Below, piece by piece: positions 34,417 to 44,750 of a DNA stretch of 64,000 bases. Position 1 is the stretch's first letter. Every line of letters starts with the position of its first letter. The stretch covers positions 1-64,000 of the forward strand of contig NZ_JAMTCO010000024.1 of assembly GCF_024171925.1 (NCBI RefSeq), read 5' to 3'. The position numbers were made by a program, and so were the translations under genes. Origin of the DNA: Actinokineospora diospyrosa (GTDB lineage Bacteria; Actinomycetota; Actinomycetes; Mycobacteriales; Pseudonocardiaceae). The notes beneath the pieces were generated by a model. That model searched no databases. It was given only the letters and a program-made list of their open reading frames with translations, and was not told the DNA's origin.

Positions 34417-37400
34417 ATGGGGGAACAGCCGGGGCACGCCGGGAACCGCGAGCCGCGGCCGGTCGACGCCGAGCCGACCACGATCGCGGGCGCGCTGCTG
34501 CGTGCCGCGCGGACCTGGCCCGACGCCGGTGTGGTGACCCTGCTGCCGGACGGTTCCACCACCCTGACCAGCTACCTCGAACTGCTGCGCCGGGCGCGGG
34601 TGTTGCTCGGCGGCCTGCGTGGACAGGGTGTCCGCCAAGCTGATCACGTCGTGCTGTGCGGGTTGGCCCACCACGACTTCTTCCCGGCGCTGTGGGCCTG
34701 CGTGCTCGGCGGCGTCATCCCGGCGGCTATCGCGGAGTCGCCGGACGCGGGCGCGCTGGACCGCCTCCGGCACACCTGGCGGTTGCTCGGTGAGCCGCTC
34801 ATCGTCGCCGACGGGCCGATCCCGGCGCTGCCGGGCGCCCGTGTGTCCACAGTGGAAGAACTGGGAACCGGGGAACCCGACGGGCTGGTGACCGAGTCGG
34901 ACGGTGACGTGCTGCTCATGCTGTCCTCGGGCAGCACCGGCGCGCCCAAGGCCGCTCGGCTCACCCAGGCCGGACTGCTCAAGTTCGCCACGAGCACCCG
35001 GCGGACCCTGGACTTCCAGCCGGGTGAGGTGGCCCTGAACTGGCTGCCCGTCGACCACAGCGGCGCACTGCTGATCTACCACTGGCTGCCGGTGTTCGCG
35101 GGCGTCACGAACATCCACGTGCCCACCGGTCACGTCCTCGATGACCCGAGCCGCTGGCTGGACCTGGTGGCGGCGCACCGGGTCAACCACACCTGGGCGC
35201 CCGCGTTCGGCTTCCGGCTCGCCTCCGACGCGCCCCGCAAGGCCAGGGACCTCACCGCGGTGCGCTCCGTGCTGTGCGGCGGTGAGCAGGTCACGGTGCC
35301 GGTCGTCGAGGGCTTCCTCGACGCGACCGGGATCGAGCCCGGCGCGGTCCGACCGGCGTGGGGGATGGCCGAGACCGTCACGGGGATCACCTACGGCCGT
35401 TGGGGCGAGCCGGGTTCGGTTCACCACGTGCGCAAGTCGAGCCTCGGCGGCGAGCTGGAACCGGCGTCGACCGCCGAGGACAGCGTCACGTTCGTCGCGG
35501 TGGGTCCACCCGCCCCGGAGACCGAGCTGCGGCTCGTCGACCACGGGGGAACGCCCGTGACGGGCCGGATCGGGCGGCTGCGGATCCGCTCCCCCCGGAT
35601 CACACCGGGCTACCACGGCGATCCCGCGCCGGTGGTCGACGCCGACGGCTGGTTCGACACCGGGGACATGGCGTTCATCGCCGACGGTCAGTTGGTGATC
35701 ACCGGCCGCACCCAGGACGTCATCGTCCTCAACGGCGCCAACCACTTCGCCCACGTGATCGAGGAAGCGGTCCTCGCGGTGCCCGGCATCGGCGCGGGCG
35801 GTGTCGCGGTGTGCGGGATCCCCGACGCGGCCACCGGGACCGAGGTGCTCGCCGTGTTCCACACCGGCGGCCCCGGTCTGGCGGACGCGATCCGCCGGGC
35901 GCTCTACACCGGACTGCACCTCACGGTCGAACACGTTGTGTCGATGGACGCCGACGAGTTCCCGCGCACCCCGTCGGGCAAGGTGCGCCGCGCTGCATTG
36001 CGCGACCGGCTCGTCGCCGCGCTTGAGAGCCCGGTGGACGTCTCGGCGGTCGTCGCGCGGGCCGTCGCCGAGGTCGTGGGCCATCCCGTGCCCGACGACA
36101 AGCCGTTCTACGAAGCCGGTCTGACGTCGGTCGCGGTCGTGCGACTGCGCGCCCGCCTCGAACGCGAACTCGGGCACCCCATCGCGCACACGGCCTTCTT
36201 CGAACACCCCTCCACCGCGGCCCTCGTCGCCCACCTGACCGCGGGTGAGCCCGAGGTGGTGCGGCCGCCGGGCAGCGAGTCCAGCGAGTCCACTGAGTCC
36301 ACCGAGGACACCCGGATCGCGATCGTCGGGATGGCGCTGCGGTTCCCCGGGGCGGTCACGGCCGAGGAGTTCTGGCGGGACCTGAGATCCGGCACCAGCG
36401 CGATCCGCCTGTTCACCGACGCGGAGGCGGTCGCGGCCGGTGTCCCCGCGCAAAGGCTTGCCGACCCGTCCAGGGTGCCCGCCATTGGCGCGATCGACGA
36501 CCTCGACGCATTCGACGCCGACTTCTTCGGGATGACGCCGCAGGAGGCTAGGCTCACCGATCCGGCGCAACGACTGTTCCTGCAGTGCTGCTACCACGCC
36601 CTCGAGGACGGCGGCTACGCCACGACCGACCCCGGTACCGCGGTCGGCGTGTACGCGGGCTCCGGCATGAACCTCTACGGCCACCAGCGCGGTCCGGCGG
36701 CCGCGGCGCACCCGGACGACGCCATGCAGGCCACCCTGGGCTCGCAGCCGGACTTCCTGGCGACCCGCGTCGCCTACCGCCTCGGCCTCACCGGTCCGGC
36801 GATCGCCGTGCAGACCGCGTGCTCGACCGCCCTCGTCGCCGTCCACCTGGCGGCCCAGGCGCTGCTCTCCGGCGAGACCGATCTCGCGCTCGCGGGCGCC
36901 GCGGCGGTGTTCCCCCAGCAGGAGGCGGGATACCTGCACCAGCCGGGATCCATCCTGTCCGCGACCGGCAGCTGCCGCCCGTTCGACGCCCGCGCCGATG
37001 GCACGGTCGGCGGCAACGGTGTCGCCGCCGTGCTGCTCAAGCGGCTGGACCGGGCGCTCGCCGACGGGGACACCGTGCACGCGGTGATCCTCGGGTCCGC
37101 GATCAACAACGACGGCGCGGGCAAGGTCGGGTTCGCCGCGCCCAGCGTGCCCGGTCAGGTCGACGTCATCCGGCGTGCCCTGCGCAAGGCCGGGGTACCC
37201 GGCTCCAGCGTGTCCTATGTGGAGGCACATGGAACTGGTACGGAACTGGGCGACCCGGTGGAGTTCACCGCGCTGGCGCGGGCACTGGGTGAGGACGGCG
37301 CCGCCCGCTGCGCGCTCGGGTCGGTGAAGGGCAACGTCGGCCACCTGGACAGCTGCGCGGGCATGGCGGGCTTGATCAAGACCGTGCTGATGCTGCGCCA

Positions 37401-40400
37401 CCGCGAGATCGTCCCCACAGTCGGCCTCACCACCCCGAACCCGGCGCTCCCGCTCGACGGCAGCCCGTTCGTCCTGGCCACGTCCGTGAGCCCGTGGACC
37501 GCGGCCGGACCCCTGCGGGCCGGGGTGAGCGCACTCGGCGTCGGCGGCACCAACGCGCACGTCGTGCTTGAAGAGGCGCCAGCCCGGCGAGCGCAACCGA
37601 ATCCGAATCGTCCGGTTGTCGTTCCCGTCTCCGGTCGTGACCAGCGCGGACTGGAGGAGGCTGTGGAGCGGCTGCGCGCGTACCTCGTCGCCAATCCCGG
37701 GCTCAGCGCGGCGGACATCGCGACCACCATGGCCTTCGGGCGTGGCCACCACAGCCACCGCACCGTGCTGATCGGCTCGACCGCGGCCGAGTTGGCGGCG
37801 TCGCGCGAACCCCGCGACACGACACCGGGTACCGAGCTTGTGTTCGCCTTCTCCGGCCAGGGTAGTGCCCGCCGAGGCATGGCCCGCGACCTGTATGCCG
37901 CTTTTCCCGTGTTTAGCGCCGTTCTCGACGAGTGCGAGCGGATCGAACCAGGTCTCGTGCCCGCGTTGCTCACCGGTGCGGGCAACGAGGTGTGGCCAAC
38001 GGAGTTGGCGCAACCCGCCCTGTTCGCGTTCGAGGTCGCACTGGCTCGGCTGTGGGAAAGCCTGGGTGTGCTGCCCGATGTCGTTGCCGGGCACAGCCTC
38101 GGTGAGTACGCGGCGCTCTGCGTGGCTGGCGCCATCGACCTCGCCGACGGGCTGCGTCTCACCGCCGCCAGGGGGCGGGAGTTCGCGCGCCTGCCTGAGG
38201 GCGGCATGATTGCCGTGCGCATGGATAGCTCTGCTGCGCAAAGGATTGCGGAAGAGTCCGGTGTGGAGGTCGCGGCGATCAACGCGCCCGACTCCGTGGT
38301 GCTCGCGGGACCGGTAGCCGGGCTGGACCGCGCCGAGCAGCTGCTCGCTGGCGTCCGCCACCGCAGGCTCGCGGTCGACCGGGCGTTCCACACCAGCGCG
38401 CTGGACCCGGCGCTGGCCGCGCTGCGCGAACTCGCCGCCGCCACCCCGGCACATCCGATCCGCACACCACTGCTCAGCGGGCTCGACGGGCTGCTGCGAC
38501 CACGCGGCTGGCGGCCGGACGCGGACTACCTGGTGCGCCAGGCGAGGGAGCCCGTCCGGTTCGACCTCGTCGTGTCCGAGCAGCCTGATCGGGACTGGCT
38601 GGAAGTCGGCCCCGGCGGGGTGCTCGCCGCGACGGCCGCGCACGGTAGGTGGCTGTCGACCCAGCGGCACGGGATCGACTCGATCACCGCCCTGTGTGAG
38701 GCCGTGGGCGCCCTGTACACCAGGGGAGTCGCCATCGACTGGCGGCCGATCACCACCGGCAGCCGGATCACCCTGCCCGGATATCCGTTCGCGCGCACGG
38801 TGTTCGCCGTCCAGCCCGTCTCTACCCCGGCGGCGGCTCCGGCGATCCCCGTGGTCGCGCAAGCGGCGCCGTCGGCGATCAGTGGTGTACGCGACCTGGT
38901 GGCGAAGGCCCTCGGCCTGGAACCGGACGCTGTGTCGGCCGACCGCTCGTTCCTCGAGATGGGCGCCGACTCGCTGTCGCTGATGGGGTTGACCAGGGAA
39001 CTCGATCGCGTGTACGACGTGCGGATCCCGGTCCGCGACCTGTTCGCCGACATCGACACCCCGGGCAAACTGGCCGCGCTCGTCACGCCCCGCCCCGAAC
39101 CCGAGCCGGTCGCCGTCCCCGCGGCCGCTCCCGCCGCTCCGCTCGCCGTGGTCCCCGACGGAGTGCGGGAAGTGGTGAGCCACCAGTTGCGGGTGAGTGA
39201 GCGTCTCGTCGACCTGATGGAGCGCCAATTCGCCCTCCTGTCCGGCAGCACACCCCCGCCCGCCGCCGCTCCGGTCCAGGTCCCCATCCCGGTCCAGGTG
39301 CCCGCTCCGGCAAGCGTTCCCATCCAGCCCAGGTTTCCCGTCCAGACCACTCCGGCGCCCGCACCCCAGCCGATCGCCCCGTCCACGGCGCGCTGCGACT
39401 TCAGCCTCTACTTCTTCGGTGACTACCCCGAGAACCAGGCCGCCGACAAGTACCGGCTCATCAACGCCGCCACCGAGTTCGGCGACCAACACGACTTCCA
39501 CGCCGTGTGGCTGCCCGAACGGCACTTCCACTCGTTCGGCGCGCTGTTCCCCAACCCGTCGGTCCTCGCCGCCGCTCTCGCCGCGCGCACCAAGCGGATC
39601 CGACTGCACGCGGGCTCGGTCGTGTTACCGCTGCACAACCCGATCCGGGTCGCTGAGGAATGGTCCGTCGTGGACAACCTGTCCGGCGGCCGGGTGGGTC
39701 TGTGTGTCGCGAGCGGCTGGCACGCGGGGGACTTCGCGTTGGCACCGGAGAACTTCGGCCGCCACCGCGAGCTCGTCTACGACCAGTTGGAGACTGTCCG
39801 TCAATTGTGGACAGGTGCTGCGGTCGCGGCCACCTCCGGCACCGGGGAGCCGATCGAGGTGCGCCTGCACCCGAGTCCGATCCAGCCGATGCCGCCGCTG
39901 TACGTCGCCGTGGTCGGCAACCCAGAGAGCTACCGGCGCGCCGCGCGAAATGACCTCGGTGTGGTCACTAACCTCATGGCGCAGAGCCTCGAACAACTCG
40001 CCGAGAACATCGCGCTGTACCGGCGAACCCGCGCCGAGCACGGCCTCGATCCCGCGGCGGGCCGGGTCGTCGTCCTGGTGCACACCTACCTGGGCGCCGA
40101 CGCCGACCAGGCCCGCGCCGAGGCCTACCAACCGTTCAGCGACTACCTGAGGTCGTCGCTGTCGCTGTTCGACCAGGTGACCAACAGCCTGGGCCTGGAC
40201 ATCGACCTCGACAACACCCCCGCCGACGACGTCGAGTTCATGCTGGAGCAGGCATACCGCCGCTACTGCGAGTCCCGGGCGCTCATCGGGAGCCCCGCCA
40301 CGGCGGCAGGCGTGGTCGACCGCCTGGTGGCCGCGGGCGCCGACGAGATCGCGTGCTTCGTGGACTTCGGCGTGCCCGCGGACCAGGTGCTCGACTCGCT

Positions 40401-43400
40401 CCCGCTCCTCAATGGACTCCGCCAGCGCTACCAGGAGCGGGACCTGCCGCTTTCCCCGGCGCAGCTGCGGATCTGGCTGCTGGAGCGGTTGCACCCCGGT
40501 CAGACCACCTACCACGAACCGAAGGGCATCCTCCTCGAGGGCGAGCTCGACGTCGACGCGCTCATCGGCGCGCTGAAGTGGGCGGTCAACCGGCAGCCGG
40601 AACTGCGGGTCGTGTTCCAGGAGCGCGACGGTGAGCCGCGCCGGGTGCCGCTGCCCGCCATCGACATCGAGTGCCCCGTGGTCGACCGGATCGGCGGTGA
40701 CCCGGACACGGTCATCCAGGAACTGCTGGCGGGCGAGACCGAGCAGACCTTCGACCTCGCCGAGGGCCCGCTGCTCACCGCGCGCTTGGCCCAGCTGGGC
40801 GACCAGCGGCACCTGCTGTTCCTGTTGGCCCACCACATCGTCTTCGACTCGTCGTCGACCGCGGTGCTGGTCCAGGACATCGCCGCCGCCTATCGGTCCT
40901 GGCCGCAGCCGCCCGAGTTGCCGCCGCTGCGCAGCCGCGAGCCCGAGGTCGTCGACCCGGCCGCCGTGGGGCGGGACCTGGAGTTCTGGCGCGCCGAACT
41001 GGCCGACCTCCCGTCCGCCGCACCGCTGGGCGACCGGCCCCGACCGGCGACCCGCACCGGCGCGGGCGCGTCGCTCACCTGGGAGTTCGGCCCGCAGGTG
41101 CGGGCGGGACTGGCCAAGGTCGGGGCCCGGCACCGGGCGACCCCGTTCATGGCGGTGCTCGGCGCGGTGTCGGTGGTGCTGGGGCGGTTCAGCGGCCAGA
41201 CCGATGTGGTGGTCGGCACGCCCGTCGCCAACCGGCCGGAGGGCGCGGAGCACGAGGTCGGCCTGTTCCTCGACACCGTGGTGCTGCGCACCGACCTGTC
41301 CGGCGACCCGTCCTTCGGGACACTGCTGGGGCAGGTCAGGACCCGCGCGGCCGACGCGTACGACCACCGCGCCGCGCAGTTCGACGAACTGGTCGCCGCG
41401 ATCAACCCCGACCGCGACCCCGGTGCGAACCCGCTGTTCCAGGTGATGGTGGAGTTCGAGAACGAGGCCGGGGTGCGGTTCGCGCCGCCACTGCTGAGCG
41501 CCCGGCTGCTGGACGTGCCCAGCGACCGCGCCCCGTTCGACCTGACCCTGTACTTCACCCAGCACCCCGACGGGCTGCGCTGCATGGTCGAGTACGACAC
41601 CGCGCTGTTCGACGAGGCCACGGTGGCGCGGCTGCTCGGCTACCTCGAGCACGTCCTGCGCGGGGCGATCAGCGACTCGGACGCCCCGCTGTCCGCGTTG
41701 ACCTCGATGGTGCCCAGCGACCGGGCGCTGGTCGAGCGGTGGCAGGGCGCGCCGGTGCCCGAGCCGGACCTGTGCCTGCACCAGCTGGTCGAGCGGCAGG
41801 TCGCGCGGACGCCGGACGCGGTGGCCTTGGTGGCGGGCGACCACGAGGTCACCTACCGGGAGCTGGACACGCGCGCTGCGCAGGTGGCCCACCAGGTGAG
41901 TGGCCGGTTCGTGGCGGTGCTGCTGCCGCGCGGGCCGGAGTTGATCTCGGCGGTGCTGGGTGTGCTCAAGAGCGGATCTGCTTATGTGCCAATGGATCCG
42001 GCTCTGCCCACGGCGCGGTTGAGCATGCTGGTCACCGACAGCGGGGCGCGGGTGCTGGTCACCGACCGGGACACCCTCGCTCGGCACCCGGGGTTGGTCG
42101 CCGAGCGGGTGCTGTTCGTCGAGGACATCGTGGCGAGTCCTACTGGGACACTTCCCGTGGTGAGCCCGCTCGACCCGGCGTACTGCATCTACACGTCGGG
42201 GTCATCCGGTCGACCGAAGGGTGTGGTGGTACCGCACCGCGCACCGGTGAACCTGATCCAGTGGCACCTGAAGACGTTCGAACCCGCGCGGACCGCGCAG
42301 TGGACGTCGCTGTCGTTCGACGTCAGCGTGCAGGAGGTGTTCACCACGCTCGCGTCCGGCGCCGCACTCGTCTTGGTGGACGAGCAGGACCGGCACGACT
42401 TGGCCGCCGTGGTGGCGGCACACTCGGTCGAGCGGTTGTTCCTGCCGTACACGCCGCTGAAGTACCTCGTGGAGTCACGGCCGTCGTTGCCGTCGCTGCG
42501 CGAGGTGTTCGCGGCGGGGGAGCAGATGGTCCTCACCCCGGCGCTGCGCGACTTCTTCACCGAACACGCGGAGTGCGCGCTCTACAACCAGTACGGGCCG
42601 ACCGAGACCACGATCATCGTCACCTCGCACCGGGTGGACATCACCGGCCCGGCTCGCCCGCCGATCGGGGGGCCGATCCCCGGGGTGCGGATCCGCGTGG
42701 TGGACCCACGCGGGCACGACGTGCCGGTGGGGGCCGTCGGGGAGATCGAGGTCGCCGGGCTCGCCGTGGCCGACGGGTACCTCGGGATCCAGTCTGAAGC
42801 CTTTGTGGATGGTGCCTACCGCTCGGGCGACCTCGGGCGGTGGCGGTCCGACGGAGAGATCGAGTACGTCAGCAGGCGCGACGCGCAGGTGAAGATCCGC
42901 GGCCACCGGGTCGAACCCGCGGAGGTCGAGGTCGTGCTGGCCGGGCTGCCCGGGGTGCGCGACGCGGCCGTGGTGGTCCGCCAGGACGCGCACGGGGAAC
43001 GGGAACTGGTCGGCTACGTCGTTCCACCTTCCCTGGCCATCAAGGAACTCGAGAGCCGACTGGGTGAACTCCTGCCCGAGTACCTCGTGCCGCGCCAATG
43101 GGTTCGGCTCGACCGGTTGCCGGTCACGGTGAACGGCAAACTGGACCAGTCGAGGCTGCCCGCCCCGTCGACCGAGGCGGCGCCCGCCGACACGCCGGAG
43201 ACGGAGTTGGAGCGGTCCCTGCACGACGCGTGGTGCGCGGAGTTGGGGATCACCGCGGTGCCGGTGACGCGGTCGTTCTTCGAGCTCGGCGGCCACTCGC
43301 TCGGCGCGGTCCGGCTGGTGAACCGGCTCGCCCGCGACCACGACGTCCGGCTGTCGATGACCGAGTTCTTCCGCAACCCGACCATCCGCGCGGTGGCCGG

Positions 43401-44634
43401 ACTGCTGTCGCGAGTGGACACCCAGCCGATGCCGCCGCCGATGTGGCGGATGTGGCGCAAGGGCCAGACCTGCGGGAACCCGGCGGTGTTCACCATCGCG
43501 ACCCGCGTCGACATCACCGGCCACCTGGACGTGCCCGCGCTCACCCGGGCGTTCGAGGAACTCGTGCGCAGGCACCAGGCGTTCCGGCTGCGGCCGGTCG
43601 CGGGCGGCGAGGTGGCGGTGCTCGACGCGGTGCCGGTCGCCCTGCCGGTGCTGGAGTTCGACACCCCGGACGACCTCGAGCGCTGGTGCCGCGAGGTCGC
43701 CGACACCTCGTTCGACCTGACCTCGGCGCCGCTGTTCCGGCTCGGGCTCGGCAGGCTGGCCGACCGGTGGACGCTGATGGTCGCCGTGCACCACTGCATC
43801 AGCGACGCCTGGTCGCTCGGCCTGATGTGGCGGGAACTGGCGGCGCTGTACACGGGCGCCACGCTCGACCCCGCACCGGCGTACCTGGAGGTCATGGGCG
43901 CCCGGCAGGCGGAGGCGGACCGCAGGCGGCCTGAGCTGGAACGCTTCTGGCGCGCGGAACTCGCCGATGTCTCGCTGCGCACCGGTTTGCCCACCGACCG
44001 CCCCCGCCCCGAAGTGCTGTCCGGCCGTGGTGGCCTGGCCCACCTGGTCATCGACGACGTCATGCCCCGGGTCCGCGACCGCGCCGCCGCCCCGGGCACC
44101 ACACCGTCGATCGTGCTGGCCGGCGCCGTCGCGGTGTGGATCGGCGCCCTAGCCGAGCGCACCGACCTCGTCCTCGCGACCTCGAGCACCAACCGGCTGC
44201 ACCCCGACCTTGACTCGGTGATTGGCTCGGTGGGGGAGGGCGTCCTCCTGCGCACTCGGCTGACCGGCGACTTCGACGCGCTCGTCACCGAACTCGGGGA
44301 GACGGTCTACCGGGCGCTCGACCACCAGGCCCTGCCGCTGGTCGAGGCCTCGCGGCTCGTCGACCCGACGATCACCATCGACAAACCGCACCCGGACGTG
44401 TACTTCACCGTCGTCACCACCCCGCCCGCGGAGCTGTCCCTACCCGGCGCCTCGTGCACGGTCCGGGCCCTCACGCACCCCGGGATGGCCAGGACGGAGC
44501 TGTACGTGGTGCTGGTCCCGGCGCAGGACGCGTTGACGGTGGTCGCCGAGTACTCGACCGACCTGTTCGACGAGTCGACGATCACCGGCTGGCTCAAGCG
44601 GTTCGAGTCGACGTTGCGGGATTCGCTGGGGTGA
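34417..44634 (+). CDS. Hybrid PKS-NRPS: AL-ACP-KS-AT-ACP-LLM-C-A-PCP-C
   Basis: The 3405-residue synthase reads, with approximate residues: acyl-AMP ligase 1-540 (SSGSTGAPKAA near 170), ACP with Ser571, KS 630-1050 (Cys802 in TACST, EAHGTGTELGDP, KGNVGH), AT 1140-1420 (Ser1227 in GHSLGEY; RAFH suggests malonyl-CoA), ACP with Ser1519, Pro-rich linker, flavin luciferase-like monooxygenase 1657-2005, C 2009-2440 (HHIVFDS at 2139), A 2450-2918 (TSGSSGRPKG), PCP with Ser2961, and a terminal C domain 3004-3405 (HHCISDAW at 3125). It would load an acid, extend once with malonate, hydroxylate, and add one amino acid. Specificity residues read by eye start DVQ, as in proline-activating domains, but the rest (about FFAQII, K) match nothing I know. 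No thioesterase is present. GGTGGAGG precedes the ATG. Confidence 0.93.
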   Translation: MGEQPGHAGNREPRPVDAEPTTIAGALLRAARTWPDAGVVTLLPDGSTTLTSYLELLRRARVLLGGLRGQGVRQADHVVLCGLAHHDFFPALWACVLGGVIPAAIAESPDAGALDRLRHTWRLLGEPLIVADGPIPALPGARVSTVEELGTGEPDGLVTESDGDVLLMLSSGSTGAPKAARLTQAGLLKFATSTRRTLDFQPGEVALNWLPVDHSGALLIYHWLPVFAGVTNIHVPTGHVLDDPSRWLDLVAAHRVNHTWAPAFGFRLASDAPRKARDLTAVRSVLCGGEQVTVPVVEGFLDATGIEPGAVRPAWGMAETVTGITYGRWGEPGSVHHVRKSSLGGELEPASTAEDSVTFVAVGPPAPETELRLVDHGGTPVTGRIGRLRIRSPRITPGYHGDPAPVVDADGWFDTGDMAFIADGQLVITGRTQDVIVLNGANHFAHVIEEAVLAVPGIGAGGVAVCGIPDAATGTEVLAVFHTGGPGLADAIRRALYTGLHLTVEHVVSMDADEFPRTPSGKVRRAALRDRLVAALESPVDVSAVVARAVAEVVGHPVPDDKPFYEAGLTSVAVVRLRARLERELGHPIAHTAFFEHPSTAALVAHLTAGEPEVVRPPGSESSESTESTEDTRIAIVGMALRFPGAVTAEEFWRDLRSGTSAIRLFTDAEAVAAGVPAQRLADPSRVPAIGAIDDLDAFDADFFGMTPQEARLTDPAQRLFLQCCYHALEDGGYATTDPGTAVGVYAGSGMNLYGHQRGPAAAAHPDDAMQATLGSQPDFLATRVAYRLGLTGPAIAVQTACSTALVAVHLAAQALLSGETDLALAGAAAVFPQQEAGYLHQPGSILSATGSCRPFDARADGTVGGNGVAAVLLKRLDRALADGDTVHAVILGSAINNDGAGKVGFAAPSVPGQVDVIRRALRKAGVPGSSVSYVEAHGTGTELGDPVEFTALARALGEDGAARCALGSVKGNVGHLDSCAGMAGLIKTVLMLRHREIVPTVGLTTPNPALPLDGSPFVLATSVSPWTAAGPLRAGVSALGVGGTNAHVVLEEAPARRAQPNPNRPVVVPVSGRDQRGLEEAVERLRAYLVANPGLSAADIATTMAFGRGHHSHRTVLIGSTAAELAASREPRDTTPGTELVFAFSGQGSARRGMARDLYAAFPVFSAVLDECERIEPGLVPALLTGAGNEVWPTELAQPALFAFEVALARLWESLGVLPDVVAGHSLGEYAALCVAGAIDLADGLRLTAARGREFARLPEGGMIAVRMDSSAAQRIAEESGVEVAAINAPDSVVLAGPVAGLDRAEQLLAGVRHRRLAVDRAFHTSALDPALAALRELAAATPAHPIRTPLLSGLDGLLRPRGWRPDADYLVRQAREPVRFDLVVSEQPDRDWLEVGPGGVLAATAAHGRWLSTQRHGIDSITALCEAVGALYTRGVAIDWRPITTGSRITLPGYPFARTVFAVQPVSTPAAAPAIPVVAQAAPSAISGVRDLVAKALGLEPDAVSADRSFLEMGADSLSLMGLTRELDRVYDVRIPVRDLFADIDTPGKLAALVTPRPEPEPVAVPAAAPAAPLAVVPDGVREVVSHQLRVSERLVDLMERQFALLSGSTPPPAAAPVQVPIPVQVPAPASVPIQPRFPVQTTPAPAPQPIAPSTARCDFSLYFFGDYPENQAADKYRLINAATEFGDQHDFHAVWLPERHFHSFGALFPNPSVLAAALAARTKRIRLHAGSVVLPLHNPIRVAEEWSVVDNLSGGRVGLCVASGWHAGDFALAPENFGRHRELVYDQLETVRQLWTGAAVAATSGTGEPIEVRLHPSPIQPMPPLYVAVVGNPESYRRAARNDLGVVTNLMAQSLEQLAENIALYRRTRAEHGLDPAAGRVVVLVHTYLGADADQARAEAYQPFSDYLRSSLSLFDQVTNSLGLDIDLDNTPADDVEFMLEQAYRRYCESRALIGSPATAAGVVDRLVAAGADEIACFVDFGVPADQVLDSLPLLNGLRQRYQERDLPLSPAQLRIWLLERLHPGQTTYHEPKGILLEGELDVDALIGALKWAVNRQPELRVVFQERDGEPRRVPLPAIDIECPVVDRIGGDPDTVIQELLAGETEQTFDLAEGPLLTARLAQLGDQRHLLFLLAHHIVFDSSSTAVLVQDIAAAYRSWPQPPELPPLRSREPEVVDPAAVGRDLEFWRAELADLPSAAPLGDRPRPATRTGAGASLTWEFGPQVRAGLAKVGARHRATPFMAVLGAVSVVLGRFSGQTDVVVGTPVANRPEGAEHEVGLFLDTVVLRTDLSGDPSFGTLLGQVRTRAADAYDHRAAQFDELVAAINPDRDPGANPLFQVMVEFENEAGVRFAPPLLSARLLDVPSDRAPFDLTLYFTQHPDGLRCMVEYDTALFDEATVARLLGYLEHVLRGAISDSDAPLSALTSMVPSDRALVERWQGAPVPEPDLCLHQLVERQVARTPDAVALVAGDHEVTYRELDTRAAQVAHQVSGRFVAVLLPRGPELISAVLGVLKSGSAYVPMDPALPTARLSMLVTDSGARVLVTDRDTLARHPGLVAERVLFVEDIVASPTGTLPVVSPLDPAYCIYTSGSSGRPKGVVVPHRAPVNLIQWHLKTFEPARTAQWTSLSFDVSVQEVFTTLASGAALVLVDEQDRHDLAAVVAAHSVERLFLPYTPLKYLVESRPSLPSLREVFAAGEQMVLTPALRDFFTEHAECALYNQYGPTETTIIVTSHRVDITGPARPPIGGPIPGVRIRVVDPRGHDVPVGAVGEIEVAGLAVADGYLGIQSEAFVDGAYRSGDLGRWRSDGEIEYVSRRDAQVKIRGHRVEPAEVEVVLAGLPGVRDAAVVVRQDAHGERELVGYVVPPSLAIKELESRLGELLPEYLVPRQWVRLDRLPVTVNGKLDQSRLPAPSTEAAPADTPETELERSLHDAWCAELGITAVPVTRSFFELGGHSLGAVRLVNRLARDHDVRLSMTEFFRNPTIRAVAGLLSRVDTQPMPPPMWRMWRKGQTCGNPAVFTIATRVDITGHLDVPALTRAFEELVRRHQAFRLRPVAGGEVAVLDAVPVALPVLEFDTPDDLERWCREVADTSFDLTSAPLFRLGLGRLADRWTLMVAVHHCISDAWSLGLMWRELAALYTGATLDPAPAYLEVMGARQAEADRRRPELERFWRAELADVSLRTGLPTDRPRPEVLSGRGGLAHLVIDDVMPRVRDRAAAPGTTPSIVLAGAVAVWIGALAERTDLVLATSSTNRLHPDLDSVIGSVGEGVLLRTRLTGDFDALVTELGETVYRALDHQALPLVEASRLVDPTITIDKPHPDVYFTVVTTPPAELSLPGASCTVRALTHPGMARTELYVVLVPAQDALTVVAEYSTDLFDESTITGWLKRFESTLRDSLG

Positions 44635-44750
44635 AGCTTGATTGTCCTCAATGGACTAGCTGGCCGGTGGTGCCGAACACCGTTGTCGGAAGATCGCCGA
44701 TCACCTAAGGTCGGTGGTCGGAACGCCGTGACTCTCTGGGGGAGTTCGTC

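Noticed and set aside
33118..39609. A 2163-codon open frame on the minus strand across the MFS and hybrid synthase genes
   Set aside because: It is antisense to strongly recognisable domains and has the low-complexity Arg/Gly/His-rich composition typical of shadow frames in GC-rich DNA.
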